64,000 nucleotides of DNA from Methylorubrum thiocyanatum (GCA_014138645.1 JACJIB010000008.1:62001-126000); one strand, 5' to 3'. Positions 45,681 through 55,200 are shown, counted from the first letter of the stretch. Made by a program: numbers and translations. Notes: generated from the letters alone by a model not told the origin.

Positions 45681-46234
45681 TCCGCCTCAGGTGGAGGCAG
45701 GCCGGAGGCCGTTGCCGCGCCTCCGGTCTCGGCAGTGCCGGTACCGCTGTCATTCGTATCGCAAGACCGCGCAGCATCCGTCGCAACTTGCGCCGACGAC
45801 TGATGATCGGAACAAATCCCGGCCGGCGTGACGATCCGGTCGCTCGGCATATCTCCTTCGGCCAATGGTTCGCTGGTCAAGCGCATCACAGCCGCTGCGC
45901 TCGGGCCGGCCGTCGGGCCGTGCACGACGAGTCCGCCGTTCCTGTCAGCCCAGACGACGAGATTCATGCCCGAAAGCGCCTGCAGTACGGCGGCTTCGGC
46001 GCTCCCGCACCCCGTGATTGGGCCGGCCATGTGCCTGGCCAAAAGATGAGCCGGTGCCACGATTGGTGTACCGGACGTCAGGGCGATCTGCGTGAGAAGC
46101 GTGGCAAGATCGCCCTGTGGGATGTTGAAGCAGTGGGTTCGATCGGCGCGTGCCGTCGCCGCGAACAGTATCAGCGGCACGACAGCCCACCAGGCCGAGC
46201 ACACTCGACCCGCTTGGATAGACAGGTTGTTCAT
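45677..46234 (-). CDS. secreted stand-alone STN-domain protein
   Basis: This 185-residue protein has a Sec signal (AWWAVVPLILFAATARA) and an STN domain at about residues 33-110: CFNIPQGDLATLLTQIALTSGTPIVAPAHLL and GCGSAEAAVLQALSGMNLVVWADRNGGLVV. A low-complexity C-terminal tail follows. STN domains normally occur at the N-terminus of TonB-dependent receptors and secretins; here nothing follows. It could be a periplasmic signalling decoy, an anti-sigma partner or a severed receptor N-terminus. It is cotranscribed with the broken cysteine synthase gene. Confidence 0.75.
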   Translation of the reverse strand: MNNLSIQAGRVCSAWWAVVPLILFAATARADRTHCFNIPQGDLATLLTQIALTSGTPIVAPAHLLARHMAGPITGCGSAEAAVLQALSGMNLVVWADRNGGLVVHGPTAGPSAAAVMRLTSEPLAEGDMPSDRIVTPAGICSDHQSSAQVATDAARSCDTNDSGTGTAETGGAATASGLPPPEAE

Positions 46235-46589
46235 AACTGGTCAGCTCCCCGTTCCCTGCCTGCCCAGGTTGACGGCCGAACTTACGAAAGGGTCAGCAGA
46301 GCCGACGAGAAAGGTCGGACATGTCGCTCATCTGCCGGCGGGGCCAAGCTTGATCCAGAGCCGGGAGATACGTGTCAGGGATAAGCCGAGGGATTCGGCG
46401 AGCGCGTCGAGAGCCGCGTTCGGGTTGGGGAGTGAAGAGACTCCGGTGGCACGCAGGCCCGCAGTGGCGTCCACGTGGTCGGCCGGGTGCAGCGGCTCGG
46501 GCAGCCAGCCGGTTTCGGCGCCCTTGCCGTCGAGGACCGGGCGCACGTGTGGGCTCTGGATCAGGCCGCGCCGGGGATCGAGGCGCATG

Positions 46590-47340
46590 CGGATCTGATC
46601 CTCTCCCTCGACGAGGCCCGGCCCGAACGCTGGCCTCGGCGAGTTGCGCGACGCCCTGGCCCGAGCAGGGCGTGCAGACCAGCACGAGCGGGCTGTCACG
46701 CTTCTTCGCTCGCCATGGGATCACCCGTAAACATGGGATCACCCGTAAAATGGGGCGCTGTACGCAACTGAGCAGGAGCGGGCCGATGTGAAGGCGGCGC
46801 GTGAGGCGTGGTTCGCGGCTCAGCCTGACCTCGACCCCGACAAGCTCGTCTTCCTCGACGCGACGGCGGCCGCCACCAACATGGCCCGTCGCTACGGCCG
46901 CGCCCCGGGCGGCGAGCACTGCCGGCTCCTCGTGCCCCAGAGCCATTACAAAACGACCACTGTCACCGCCGCTCTGCGCACCACCCGCCTGTGCACCCTC
47001 GACCTCGCGGATGGCGCCACCAATGGCCAGCGCTTTCGCAACGATGTCGCCAACCGCCTTGTCCCGGTGCTGCGGCCCGGCAACATCGCGATCCTCGACA
47101 ACCTGCAAGCTCACAAGGTCAGCGGCATGCGCGAGCGGGTCGAGGCGCCCGGCTGCTCGACCTTCCGCCCTATAGCCCCGAGTTCAACCCGATCGAACAG
47201 ATCTTCGCCAAGCTGAAAGCCCTGCTGCGGAGCGCAGCCGCCCGCACCGTGCCGGACCTCTGGGACGCCATCCGGTACGCCTTCACCCGCTTCACCCCAG
47301 ACGAGTGCCGCAACAGCCTCGGCGCCGCCGGCTAGGACAA
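46590..47340 (+). pseudogene. IS630-family transposase remnant (plus strand)
   Basis: Recognisable segments are GVQTSTSGLSRFFARHGITRK, AREAWFAAQPDLDPDKLVFLDAT (catalytic D-E-T changed to D-A-T), AATNMARRYGRAPGGEHCRLLVPQSHYKTTT, ILDNLQAHKVSGMRERV and, after a frameshift near 47160, PPYSPEFN-like then PIEQIFAKLKALLRSAAARTVPDLWDAIRYAFTRFTPDECR. Several frameshifts and the loss of a catalytic Glu make it dead. A tandem 18-bp duplication occurs inside it. Confidence 0.8.
46714..46749 (+). repeat. 18-bp tandem duplication within the IS630 remnant
   Basis: The unit catgggatcacccgtaaa occurs twice back to back (46714-46731 and 46732-46749). It duplicates HGITRK in the reading frame. It looks like a recent slippage or unequal exchange event. 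Confidence 0.9.
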
Positions 47341-47412
47341 CGACTTGGCCGTCGCTACGTAAGCGGGAACGGCTCTAGATCAAACAGGTTCTCAGGCTGC
47401 TCGGATCGCGCT

Positions 47413-47787
47413 TTAATTACATTCGAATCGAAATTTATCCTGCTGAGTCAAGGATTTTTCCTTGTCAACCCATTCGATCAATTTAGAAAAATCACGTCCG
47501 GTATCTGCTTGGCATATTTCAGCCGCACCTCTGACTTCATTGAGGTATGCAATTTTATTATCGAATGAGTCGCAATTAATTCCGCCAAAACCACGCGAAA
47601 ATTTATCGATTCCTTTATCATATCTGCGATTTAATGATTTTTGGTGACTTTCTAAATCTTTTTCCTTCAGAAGCGCACAGGGTCGCATAATATCGCGCCC
47701 ATTTGCTGCAGCAAAATCATTTACAGGCATTCCAAAATACATAGACATGAAACAAAATGATACTATAATATTAGCTTTTTTCATCAT
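47413..47787 (-). CDS. small exported protein of unknown function, AT-rich
   Basis: This 124-residue ORF starts MMKKANIIVSFCFMSMYFGMPVNDFAAANG, a Sec-type signal, and contains RPCALLKEKDLESHQKSLNRRYDKGIDKFSRGFGGINCDSF and AAEICQADTGRDF with four mature-region Cys residues that could pair. Codon use is strongly AT-rich (many aaa, ttt, ata), unlike all neighbours. This points to transfer from a low-GC source. No family is recognised. The small size and Cys content would fit a small periplasmic or secreted factor. Confidence 0.6.
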   Translation of the reverse strand: MMKKANIIVSFCFMSMYFGMPVNDFAAANGRDIMRPCALLKEKDLESHQKSLNRRYDKGIDKFSRGFGGINCDSFDNKIAYLNEVRGAAEICQADTGRDFSKLIEWVDKEKSLTQQDKFRFECN

Positions 47788-48221
47788 CCGCCCCTCTCTA
47801 TCAACATATTATGCACTGAGATAATCATCCTCAATGTTGGAATTGTTGCCTGATACTTATCCTGTATCGCCGGCATGGACACCACCCACTCACGCCGAGC
47901 TTGCACGCGATAGCTTGCTCTACGCGAGCAGCCTAGCCAATGTGAGTGAGTGTTCGTTGCCCCACCACATGCCACTGCAAGCCGCCTTGAAGGGCTGCCA
48001 GGTTGGCCTCCACACCGGCTGCGCGTGCCGGCATCTGCCGCTGGATTTCCCGCCCCGTTCACCGTTCACCGCTGATTTCTATCATTATCGAAGGCAGGCA
48101 TATTCGCGTACCACGGACCTCGCCGCCCTATGGCGACCAATCTCATCATCAAGGTTATCCGCTCCTACCCAGGACATTACAGACCTAGTCAGTCATCCTG
48201 ATGGTCAAACATATACATATA
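47788..48221. other. 434-bp region without a supported gene
   Basis: Base composition shifts from AT-rich to mixed. A plus-strand frame (47834-48277) is open but has no ribosome site, family likeness or periodicity and overlaps the end of the outer-membrane factor gene. Nothing else was recognised. Confidence 0.5.
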
Positions 48222-49637
48222 TCACCGAAAACTCCAAGCACCACCGAGCGCCTGGAGTAAAGAAGCTGTATCGGTAAGACGTCGAATGTGGGCGGACAAT
48301 CGCGTGAGGCTTGCAGAGGCGTATTGTGTCTGTGCCAGGAGCAGGCTGGCATAGGGCAGGCCACCAGCCCCGTATTGTACTTCAGATGCATCAAGCGCCT
48401 GTCGAGCGAGATCCTCGGCCTTCATTGCCGCGGTCAGTGTCCGCGCGTCGGCCTCGAGAGCGGTGAGCGTATCGGCGACCTCCCTCAGGGCCGTGAGAAC
48501 CGCAGCGCGATAGCCGGCGCGGGCCGCCTCGTAGGCTTCGAGAGCCGCCTGCCGCCGCGCCTCGCGCGCACCGCCGTCGAACAGGGGCTGAACCAGCCCG
48601 GCTGTTGCTCCCCAGGCACTCGAGGCCGCCAGACCGGCGAGGGTGGCGGCATTCGTGCCGAGGTTGGCGGTCAGGGTGACTTGAGGCAGGAGATCCGCGG
48701 TCGCGACCCCGATCTGCGCCGAGGCGGCGTGCAACTCGGCTTCGGCGAGCCGGATGTCCGGTCGTTGCACGACGAGCCGGGCGGGCAAGCTCACCGGCAC
48801 GCGGCGCGGCAGCGGCAACTCGCCCAAGCCGAAGCCCGGTGTCTCGTAGCTGCTCGGCGACTGCCCGACCAGGGTCGCGAGCCGGTGGCGCGTCTGGGCC
48901 CGCTGCGCCCGTAGGGTGACGAGTGCACCCTCCTGCGAGTGGATCAAGCTTTCCTGGGTCAGGACGGTGGCGATCGGCTCCGCTCCGGCGGCGTGGCGGA
49001 CGCGGACGAGGTCGAACTGCTCCCGGTAGCGACGCAGGATCGTCTCCGAGACCGCGATCTGTGCGGACAGGCCTGCTTCCTGGATCGCCGCGGTGACAAT
49101 GCTGCCGCTCAGCGTCAGCGCCGCGGCACGCAGGCGCTCGCCTGCGGCCACTTCCAGCGCCGCCTGAGCCTCGATGCTCCGGCGGATGCCACCGAACAGA
49201 TCGATCCCGTAGCTGGCCGCAATGTTGGCGCTGTAGAGGCCGAAAACGCTCCCGGTCTCATGGACCGGGCCGCCGCCGCTGCGTACCAGGCTGCCGGAGA
49301 GGCCAGGCAGCAGGCTGGCTTCGGCAGCGACGGTGAAACTCCGGGCTTGGCGCAGGGCCGCCTCGGCCTGGGCGATGCCGGGGTTGGCCGCCAGCCCCTG
49401 CCGGACCAGGGCGTCGAGCCGACGCGAACGAAACAGGGTCCACCACGCCTGCGGCAGGTCCTCCCCGAAGGTGAGCACCTGAGTGGTGTCCTCGCCCGCG
49501 GCCCCCAGACGCACCGGATCGGGACGTTCGCCGTAGTGGGGCGTATTAGGAGGGAGCGGCCGTTCGAAGTCCGGCCCGACCATGCAGCCGCCGCACAGCA
49601 GCGGCAGCGCGGCTGCCACGATCACGACCGGCCTCAT
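48222..49637 (-). CDS. outer-membrane efflux lipoprotein (NodT/OprM family)
   Basis: This 471-residue TolC-type outer-membrane factor starts at Met 49637, which overlaps the macB stop by four bases. The lipobox LLCGGC near residue 19 is followed by MVGPDFERPLPP, the NodT/OprM signature. The two OEP repeats are visible, e.g. ALVRQGLAANPGIAQAEAALRQARS and VVQRPDIRLAEAELHAASAQIGVATADLLPQVTLTANLG. It forms the exit duct for the MacA-MacB pump encoded upstream. The MacA-MacB-OMF arrangement parallels PvdR-PvdT-OpmQ. Confidence 0.92.
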   Translation of the reverse strand: MRPVVIVAAALPLLCGGCMVGPDFERPLPPNTPHYGERPDPVRLGAAGEDTTQVLTFGEDLPQAWWTLFRSRRLDALVRQGLAANPGIAQAEAALRQARSFTVAAEASLLPGLSGSLVRSGGGPVHETGSVFGLYSANIAASYGIDLFGGIRRSIEAQAALEVAAGERLRAAALTLSGSIVTAAIQEAGLSAQIAVSETILRRYREQFDLVRVRHAAGAEPIATVLTQESLIHSQEGALVTLRAQRAQTRHRLATLVGQSPSSYETPGFGLGELPLPRRVPVSLPARLVVQRPDIRLAEAELHAASAQIGVATADLLPQVTLTANLGTNAATLAGLAASSAWGATAGLVQPLFDGGAREARRQAALEAYEAARAGYRAAVLTALREVADTLTALEADARTLTAAMKAEDLARQALDASEVQYGAGGLPYASLLLAQTQYASASLTRLSAHIRRLTDTASLLQALGGAWSFR

Positions 49638-51646
49638 CGGGCGAGCGCGTCGACCGGATCGATACGCGCGGCCCGGCATGCCGGCAGGACCCCGGCCGTG
49701 ATCCCCGCCAGACTCGCGCTCACGACCGCCGCCGCGACCGTATCCCAGCCGAAGGCCATGGCCACCGGCGCGCCTAACGCCCTCACCGCATACCCGACGA
49801 CGAAGGCCGCCCCGATCCCGAACACGCCGCCCGCACCGCAGATGACGACCGCCTCGACGAGGAACTGCATCATAACGTCGCTGCGGCGTGCGCCCAGCGC
49901 CATCAGCAGCCCGATCTCCCGCGTCCGTTCAGCGACGGCGACGAGCATCATGTTCATGACCCCGACGCTGGCGACCGCCAAGGCCGTACCGGCCACGGCG
50001 AAGATCAGCAGGCCGAAGACGCGCCGCGTGCGCAGGAAAGCGGCGCGGATCTCCTCGCTGTCGAAGATCTCGAAATCCCGGCGTCCATGCCACGTCTCGA
50101 GGAGTTTGCGCACCGCTGCGATCCCAACCGCGTGATCGACGCTCTCGGAGATCTGGAGGAGGACGCTTTGGAGGCTGCGCTTGCCCGCGACGCGTTTCAG
50201 GAAGGTGGAGTAAGGCAGCGCAGCGAAGGGTTGCAAGCCATAGCGCGATGAAATCGCGGGCTGGACGATCCCAACGATCTTGAGCGGGACGTCGCCGGCC
50301 AGGATCACAGCGCCAAGCGGCTCCTCGTGCCGCGCGAACAGAGCCTCCCGCGTCCGCGTGTCGATGAGAACCTCCATTCGGCCCTGCTCCAGCGCCTCGT
50401 CGCCGAAGGTGTGACCGGCCAGGACCGGCATCGGCAGAATCCGGAAGAAGGACGGTGCGACGCCGTACAGGGTGACCTGTGTGGACCTGCCGCCGAAGCG
50501 CAGCAGCAAGTGTTGCTGTTCGGCCGGCGTCGCACCGTTGACGAAGGGAAGCGCGGCCAATCGCTCGACGTCGACGGGTGTCAACGTCTCGGTCTGGCGC
50601 AAGGTCAGGCCGTCTTGTCCCCTGGAGGGGTATAAAGCGATGACGTTGCTGCCGAGCCCTGCGAGGTTGGACATGACCTCCCGTTGCGAGCCTTCGCCCA
50701 TCGCAACGGCGAGGACGACGGACGCGATCCCGACCACGATGCCGAGCACGGTCAGCAGGTTGCGGAGCCGGTGCAGGACGATGGTGTGGGCGGCGTTGCC
50801 GACCGCGTCGTAGCCCTGCCGGATCCGACTGGGGGCTCCGCCCCGTTGCGGCGCGGGACGCTTCGGGGGCGTCGCCGGTGCGCGGAGGGTGTGGGCTGCG
50901 ACGATACGGCCATCGGCAATCTCGATCACGCGGTCGGCCGCGGCCGCGACCGTGCTGTCATGGGTGACGATCACCACGGTGTGTCCCTCCTCGCAGAGGG
51001 TGCGGAACAGTGCCAGGATCTCTCGGCTGGTCCGGCTGTCGAGAGCACCGGTCGGCTCGTCGGCCAGGATGACGCGTCCGCCGTTGATTAGCGCGCGGGC
51101 GATGCCGACACGCTGTTGCTGGCCGCCCGACAGTTGGGTCGGGCGGTGATCGAGGCGGTCGCCGAGGCCGAGGCGTTCGAGCAAGAGGGCCGCGCGGGCG
51201 TTGCGGGAGCCGGCCGCCATCCCGGCGTAGATGGCCGGCAGCGCGACGTTGGCCCGAGCGGAGAGGCGCGCCAGCAGGTTGTAGCCCTGGAAGACGAAGC
51301 CGAAGGTGTGGCGGCGCACCGCGGCGAGACCGTCATGGGTCATCGCCCCCGTATCGTGGCCCGCCACATGGTATTGTCCCGCGCTCGGCCGGTCGAGGCA
51401 GCCGAGCAGGTTGAGCAGGGTGGATTTGCCGGAGCCGGACTGGCCGACGATGGCCACGAACTGGCCGGCCCGGATCGCGAGATCGATGCCGGCGAGCGCG
51501 GCCACAGTCTGCTCGCCCATCTGGTAGTGGCGGTGGACACCCTTGAGCAGCAGCAATGGCGGCTCCTCGCCGGCTTGCGCGGCACGCTCCTCCACCGGTG
51601 AGGAAGCGGATCGCCGTCGCGATAGCCGCCCGAAGAGCCATCTCAT
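49634..51646 (-). CDS. macB: MacB-type ABC efflux protein
   Basis: This 670-residue protein has an N-terminal ATPase with Walker A (GQSGSGKST), signature LSGGQQQR, Walker B (VILADEPTGALD) and VTHDSTVAAAADRV. A membrane helix follows (LLTVLGIVVGIASVVLAVAMGEG), then a large periplasmic MacB_PCD domain and three C-terminal FtsX-like helices ending IDPVDALAR. This is a mechanotransmission exporter powering extrusion through the adaptor MacA and an outer-membrane duct. Substrates of relatives include macrolides, peptides and siderophores. It overlaps both neighbours by four bases, making one operon. Confidence 0.94.
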   Translation of the reverse strand: MRWLFGRLSRRRSASSPVEERAAQAGEEPPLLLLKGVHRHYQMGEQTVAALAGIDLAIRAGQFVAIVGQSGSGKSTLLNLLGCLDRPSAGQYHVAGHDTGAMTHDGLAAVRRHTFGFVFQGYNLLARLSARANVALPAIYAGMAAGSRNARAALLLERLGLGDRLDHRPTQLSGGQQQRVGIARALINGGRVILADEPTGALDSRTSREILALFRTLCEEGHTVVIVTHDSTVAAAADRVIEIADGRIVAAHTLRAPATPPKRPAPQRGGAPSRIRQGYDAVGNAAHTIVLHRLRNLLTVLGIVVGIASVVLAVAMGEGSQREVMSNLAGLGSNVIALYPSRGQDGLTLRQTETLTPVDVERLAALPFVNGATPAEQQHLLLRFGGRSTQVTLYGVAPSFFRILPMPVLAGHTFGDEALEQGRMEVLIDTRTREALFARHEEPLGAVILAGDVPLKIVGIVQPAISSRYGLQPFAALPYSTFLKRVAGKRSLQSVLLQISESVDHAVGIAAVRKLLETWHGRRDFEIFDSEEIRAAFLRTRRVFGLLIFAVAGTALAVASVGVMNMMLVAVAERTREIGLLMALGARRSDVMMQFLVEAVVICGAGGVFGIGAAFVVGYAVRALGAPVAMAFGWDTVAAAVVSASLAGITAGVLPACRAARIDPVDALAR

Positions 51647-52833
51647 AGACGCCCCCCTCTCATCGGACCCATCGCGGTTTCCGCATTCTGCGGGCCGGCG
51701 ATGACCACCGCCTCGCCAGCCTCGACCCCCTCGACGATCTGAATATCCGTACTGTTGGACAAGCCGGTGCGGACCGCTTTCTCCTGCGGCCGGCCTTCGC
51801 GGTCGAGGACGGTGACATATCCGTTGTCTCGGCTGGATTGGCGCAGGGCGGCTCGAGGAATCAGCACTGCCTGGGTGACGCGGTCGAGGACGAAGATGAC
51901 CTGGGCACTCATCAGCGGGCGCAGAAGCCCGTCTGAATTGTCGATCTCGAAGCGGGCGTTGAAGTAAATCGCGGCCTCGCTGCCCTGTCCTCCGCTAGAC
52001 GTCTGGCCGGGTCCCGTCGTGTCGGTGAGGATCTGGTCGGGAGCCGGATCAATTGTGCGCAGCCTCGCCTCGTAGCGCCGCTCGGGCTGCGCGAAGGAGG
52101 TTAGGACGACGGGTGTGCCGGGTTTGAGGCGTCCGACATCGGCTTCCGACACCTTCGCCTTGACCGACATGATGTTGAGGTCGGCGAGCTTGACGATGGT
52201 CGGGGCACTCTGCGCCGAGATCACCGTTTGCCCCTGCTTGGTAATGATGGCCACGACTGTGCCGTCGATCGGGGCGATGATACGGGTATAGACGAGATTG
52301 GCCTCGGCGATGCCGACATCGACGCTCGCCCCCTCGATCATCGCGTCCAAGTTGGCGAGACTGGCCCTCGCGCCCTCGTAGGCGGCTTCGGCCATTTCGT
52401 AGTCCTGCCGGGTGCCGGCCCGCCCCGACAGGATGTCGGCTTGGCGGCGATAAGCGAGTTCCGCCTGCTTGAGCGTCGCCCGCATCCCTTCGCGCTGGGC
52501 CTTCAGGGAGGTCAGCGACGCCTTCGCCTTGCGCACGGCGTTCGCCTGGGGAATCGAGTCGATCTCGCCGATGAGTTGGCCAGCCTTGAGTTGATCCCCG
52601 AGGCCGACATTGAGGGCGAGGAGGCGGCCGGAGACCTGCGCGCCGACACTGACCAGCTTAACTGGCTCGATCACGCCGCTGGCTGGAACGGTCACCTCCA
52701 AGTCGCCTCGCCGCGCCGGAAGGGTGACGAAGGAACCCGCTCCCTCCTGGCGGGAGAGCGGGTTCCCCCACAGCCCCCCCACAGCCGCTACTGCGAGCAG
52801 CCCAGTCGATATAAGGATTGGACGTATGCGCAT
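51643..52833 (-). CDS. macA: MacA-type periplasmic adaptor protein
   Basis: This 396-residue HlyD/RND-type adaptor has an N-terminal anchor (ILISTGLLAVAAVGGLWG) and a lipoyl/barrel-sandwich half (VTVPASGVIEPVKLVSVGAQVSGRLLALNVGLGDQLKAGQLI). A helical hairpin runs KAKASLTSLKAQREGMRATLKQAELAYRRQADIL, then the second lipoyl half (IIAPIDGTVVAIITKQGQTV) and a beta-barrel. It bridges MacB and the outer-membrane factor. It is the first gene of the operon, with a 609-base AT-rich region upstream. Confidence 0.93.
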   Translation of the reverse strand: MRIRPILISTGLLAVAAVGGLWGNPLSRQEGAGSFVTLPARRGDLEVTVPASGVIEPVKLVSVGAQVSGRLLALNVGLGDQLKAGQLIGEIDSIPQANAVRKAKASLTSLKAQREGMRATLKQAELAYRRQADILSGRAGTRQDYEMAEAAYEGARASLANLDAMIEGASVDVGIAEANLVYTRIIAPIDGTVVAIITKQGQTVISAQSAPTIVKLADLNIMSVKAKVSEADVGRLKPGTPVVLTSFAQPERRYEARLRTIDPAPDQILTDTTGPGQTSSGGQGSEAAIYFNARFEIDNSDGLLRPLMSAQVIFVLDRVTQAVLIPRAALRQSSRDNGYVTVLDREGRPQEKAVRTGLSNSTDIQIVEGVEAGEAVVIAGPQNAETAMGPMRGGRL

Positions 52834-53442
52834 CAGCTCATTGTCACTACTTCAGCCCATACAGCGGACGGGATATTGAAATCCAACAGCAGAAAGAAAG
52901 ATAGGCCTTTTTGCTAACGCTTGTTTGTGATTGTCATCATACTCTACAACGCATATCAGGTTTATTTTGAAAACAATTAAATGCGATGTAATTTATAAAC
53001 AGTTTGCGGACCCCTATATAATGTCTGTATGGCTTTATAATCGAAGGCGAACTGATATTTGGATCGGTGCTGTGCACCCCGCAGCTGCGCGCGACGTTCA
53101 TCTTATGAAACACGATCACCGGAAGGCCTTTTTTGGAGGGAGAGCATTCCCGTCTTCCGGCTTCTTTGTCGAACGAACTGGCGAGAGCGACACCGCAGTG
53201 ATGGAATTTTCAGGGTGTTGTCATGCAACTCGACTCTGGCCCTCATGCTGCCTTGCAGAGGCGACAGGCCCAAGGCGCTGGCATGCGGAAGCGAGGTTTT
53301 GTTCGGCCGCTAAGGTGACAGGCGCAGATCAGGATTTTTACTCTGACCCACTGCCGTCCTTAGCCTGTGGTCGACTTCATTAACTTGTGTCGCGCGCCGC
53401 CATTGCGAGGCGAAGCCGGAGCCAACTGGCTTTGCCGTGTGG
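52834..53442. promoter_or_regulatory. AT-rich upstream region of macA
   Basis: No supported gene lies in these 609 bases. Bases 52,860-53,060 are much richer in A and T than the surroundings, including aaaacaattaaatgcgat and cctatataatgtctgta, and probably hold the macA promoter. A gappy dyad tgat-tgtc-atca occurs at about 52,928. It is compatible with metal-responsive regulation but too short to identify a regulator. Confidence 0.45.
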
Positions 53443-54215
53443 TTAGACTGATACGGCTGTCGCGGACGCCTTCTCCGTGATCGTCACGATCCGTCCATTA
53501 CCCAGGTGCAGTACCCGGTCGGCCGCGTCAAAGTAGCGATCGTTGTGGCTGATGACGACGAGCGTTCGGTCGCCGCGGCGCAACTCCGGCAGGAGTTCCT
53601 CGTAGAACCGCCGCCGGAAGGTCGGATCCTGCTCCGCCGCCCACTCGTCGAGCACGAGGACCGCGCGTCCTTCGAGGGCGGCCTGCACCAGGGCGAGGCG
53701 CTTGCGCTGGCCGGTCGAGAGATCGGTGGTGGAGAAGCGCCCCTCGGCGATCTCGACCTTTCGGGCGAGATCGAGCCGTTCCAGCAGCGGCCGGGCGGCT
53801 TCCGGGCCGGCGCCGTCCATTGGAATCAGCTCGTCGAACAGATGGTAGTCGAAGAAGATCGCCGAGAAGTGCCGGCGGTAGGCGTCGCGGGTCTTCGCCG
53901 TCACAGGAGCGCCGTCGAGCAGGATCTCTCCCGTTTGCGGCGCGTAGAGGCCGAGCAGCAGCTTGATCAGCGTCGTCTTGCCCGAGCCGTTCTCGCGGAC
54001 GATGAACAGGATCTCGCCGGCCCGGATCGTCAGGTCGATCGGGCCGAGGGTGAAGGGCCCAGCCTCGCCTGCCGCTGGAAAGCCGTAGCTGGAACCGCGC
54101 AGAGTGAGGTCGCGCAGGCTACGGGCCGCGGCGGGCGCTTGGGGGTGAGCAGGTTCGGCTCGGCCTCTTCCCCCTCATCCGCAAGTTCGGCGATGCCCTG
54201 GTAGGCAATCCGAGC
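53443..54215 (-). pseudogene. PvdE/SyrD-type cyclic-peptide ABC exporter, ATPase half only
   Basis: The minus-strand frame covers an ABC domain: GPFTLGPIDLTIRAGEILFIV, Walker A as RENGSGKTTLIK (the usual first Gly is Arg), LFDYHLFDELI-like AIFFDYHLFDELI, signature LSTGQRKRLAL, Walker B VLVLDEWAAEQDP, and SHNDRYFDAADRV. The TGQRKRLAL and DEWAADQDP-type motifs are hallmarks of PvdE, which moves the pyoverdine precursor to the periplasm. A frameshift occurs near 54,150. The IS5-type element at 54,216 removes the whole membrane domain, so the gene is dead. Confidence 0.85.
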
Positions 54216-55092
54216 TTCTCTAGAAGCTGTTATGGACCTGTCGGCTTGGCGGCTCAGATGATGGGTCATGAGCCAGTCCCGGAAAGCCTACCCGTCTGAT
54301 GTGTGCGACGACGAATGGGCGTTGGTCGCCCCGTATCTGACACTGGTGCGCGAGGATGCGGGTCAGCGCGCGCATCCGTTGCGGGACGTGTTCAACGGGT
54401 TGCGCTACGTGGCGAAGACAGGCGCGCCGTGGCGCTGGATGCCCCACGACCTGCCGCCGTGGGCGCCGGTCTACCAGCAGGCGCAACGCTGGCTGTCGGC
54501 GGGCTGCTTCGAGCAACGGGCGGAGGACCTTCGCGCCGTGCTGCGCTTGGCGGCCGGGCGCAAGGCCGAGCCGTCAGCGGCGATCCTCGACAGCCGGACG
54601 CTGCGCGCGACGCCCGAGAGCGGCGAGCGGGCCGGCTACGATGGGGGCAAGCGCAAGCAGGGCTCGAAGCTGCACAGGGCGGTGGACACGCTCGGCCATC
54701 TTCTGGCCCTGCACGTCACGCCAGCCAACGCCGATGACCGCGCTCAGGTCGAGCGTCTGGCCAAGGCCCTGCAGGCGACCACTGACGATCACGTCGAGAT
54801 CGCCTTCGTCGATCAGGGCTACACCGGCGAGAAGGCGGCCACAGGCCTCGCGCAAGCACGGCATCGAACCGGAGGTCGTGAAGCTGCCCGAGGCGAAGCG
54901 CGGCTTCGTGTTGCTGCCCCGGCGCTGGGTCGTCGAGCGCTCTTTCGCCTTGGCCACCCGCTTCCGCCGGCTCGTCGAAGACTACGAGCGCTATGCAAGC
55001 ACATTGGCAGACCTGCACCTCGTCGCCTTCATCTGCCTCATGCTCAGGAAGGCTGCTCTACTCGCTGGCGGTTCATAAGAGCCTCTAGAGAG
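54216..55092 (+). mobile_element. IS5-family insertion sequence
   Basis: The roughly 877-bp element is bounded by imperfect inverted repeats. 54216-54237 (ttctctagaagctgtt...) matches the reverse complement of 55071-55092 at 18 of 22 positions. It contains one transposase gene in two frames. It interrupts the PvdE-like gene, but the missing part of that gene is not on the other side. A deletion next to the element must have followed. Confidence 0.8.
54268..55078 (+). CDS. IS5-family transposase (frameshifted)
   Basis: Frame one from ATG 54268 gives SDVCDDEWALVAPYLTLV, LRYVAKTGAPWRWMPHDLPPW, AILDSRTLRATPESGERAGYDGGKRKQGSKLHRAVDTLGHLL (first Asp, DSRT) and VEIAFVDQGYTGEKAA (second Asp). At about 54,848 the reading moves to the frame giving RKHGIEPEVVKLPEAKRGFVLLPRRWVVERSFALATRFRRL with the catalytic Glu (VVERSF) and ending LLAGGS-stop. 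Some IS5 subgroups use two frames, so this could be programmed or a mutation. Confidence 0.85.
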
Positions 55093-55104
55093 ACCGGCGA
55101 CCGA

Positions 55105-55200
55105 ACTCCCCGGTGGCGAAGCCCAGCGCATCAAGCTCCCGACACCGAGATGCAGAGGGGCCCGCGCGGGGGCACGCTCTACGTCCCCGACGAGCCGAGA
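55105..55200 (+). pseudogene. short remnant of uvrA
   Basis: The fragment reads PGGEAQRIKLP and, after a shift, EMQRGPRGGTLYVPDEP. It matches the UvrA C-terminal ABC signature and Walker B block (LSGGEAQRIKLA...RGGTLYVLDEPTTGL). Only about 30 residues remain. It directly follows the IS5-type element. Confidence 0.65.

Noticed and set aside
47834..48277. 147-codon plus-strand ORF between the small exported protein and the outer-membrane factor
   Set aside because: No ribosome site, no family features, and it overlaps the end of a confident gene.
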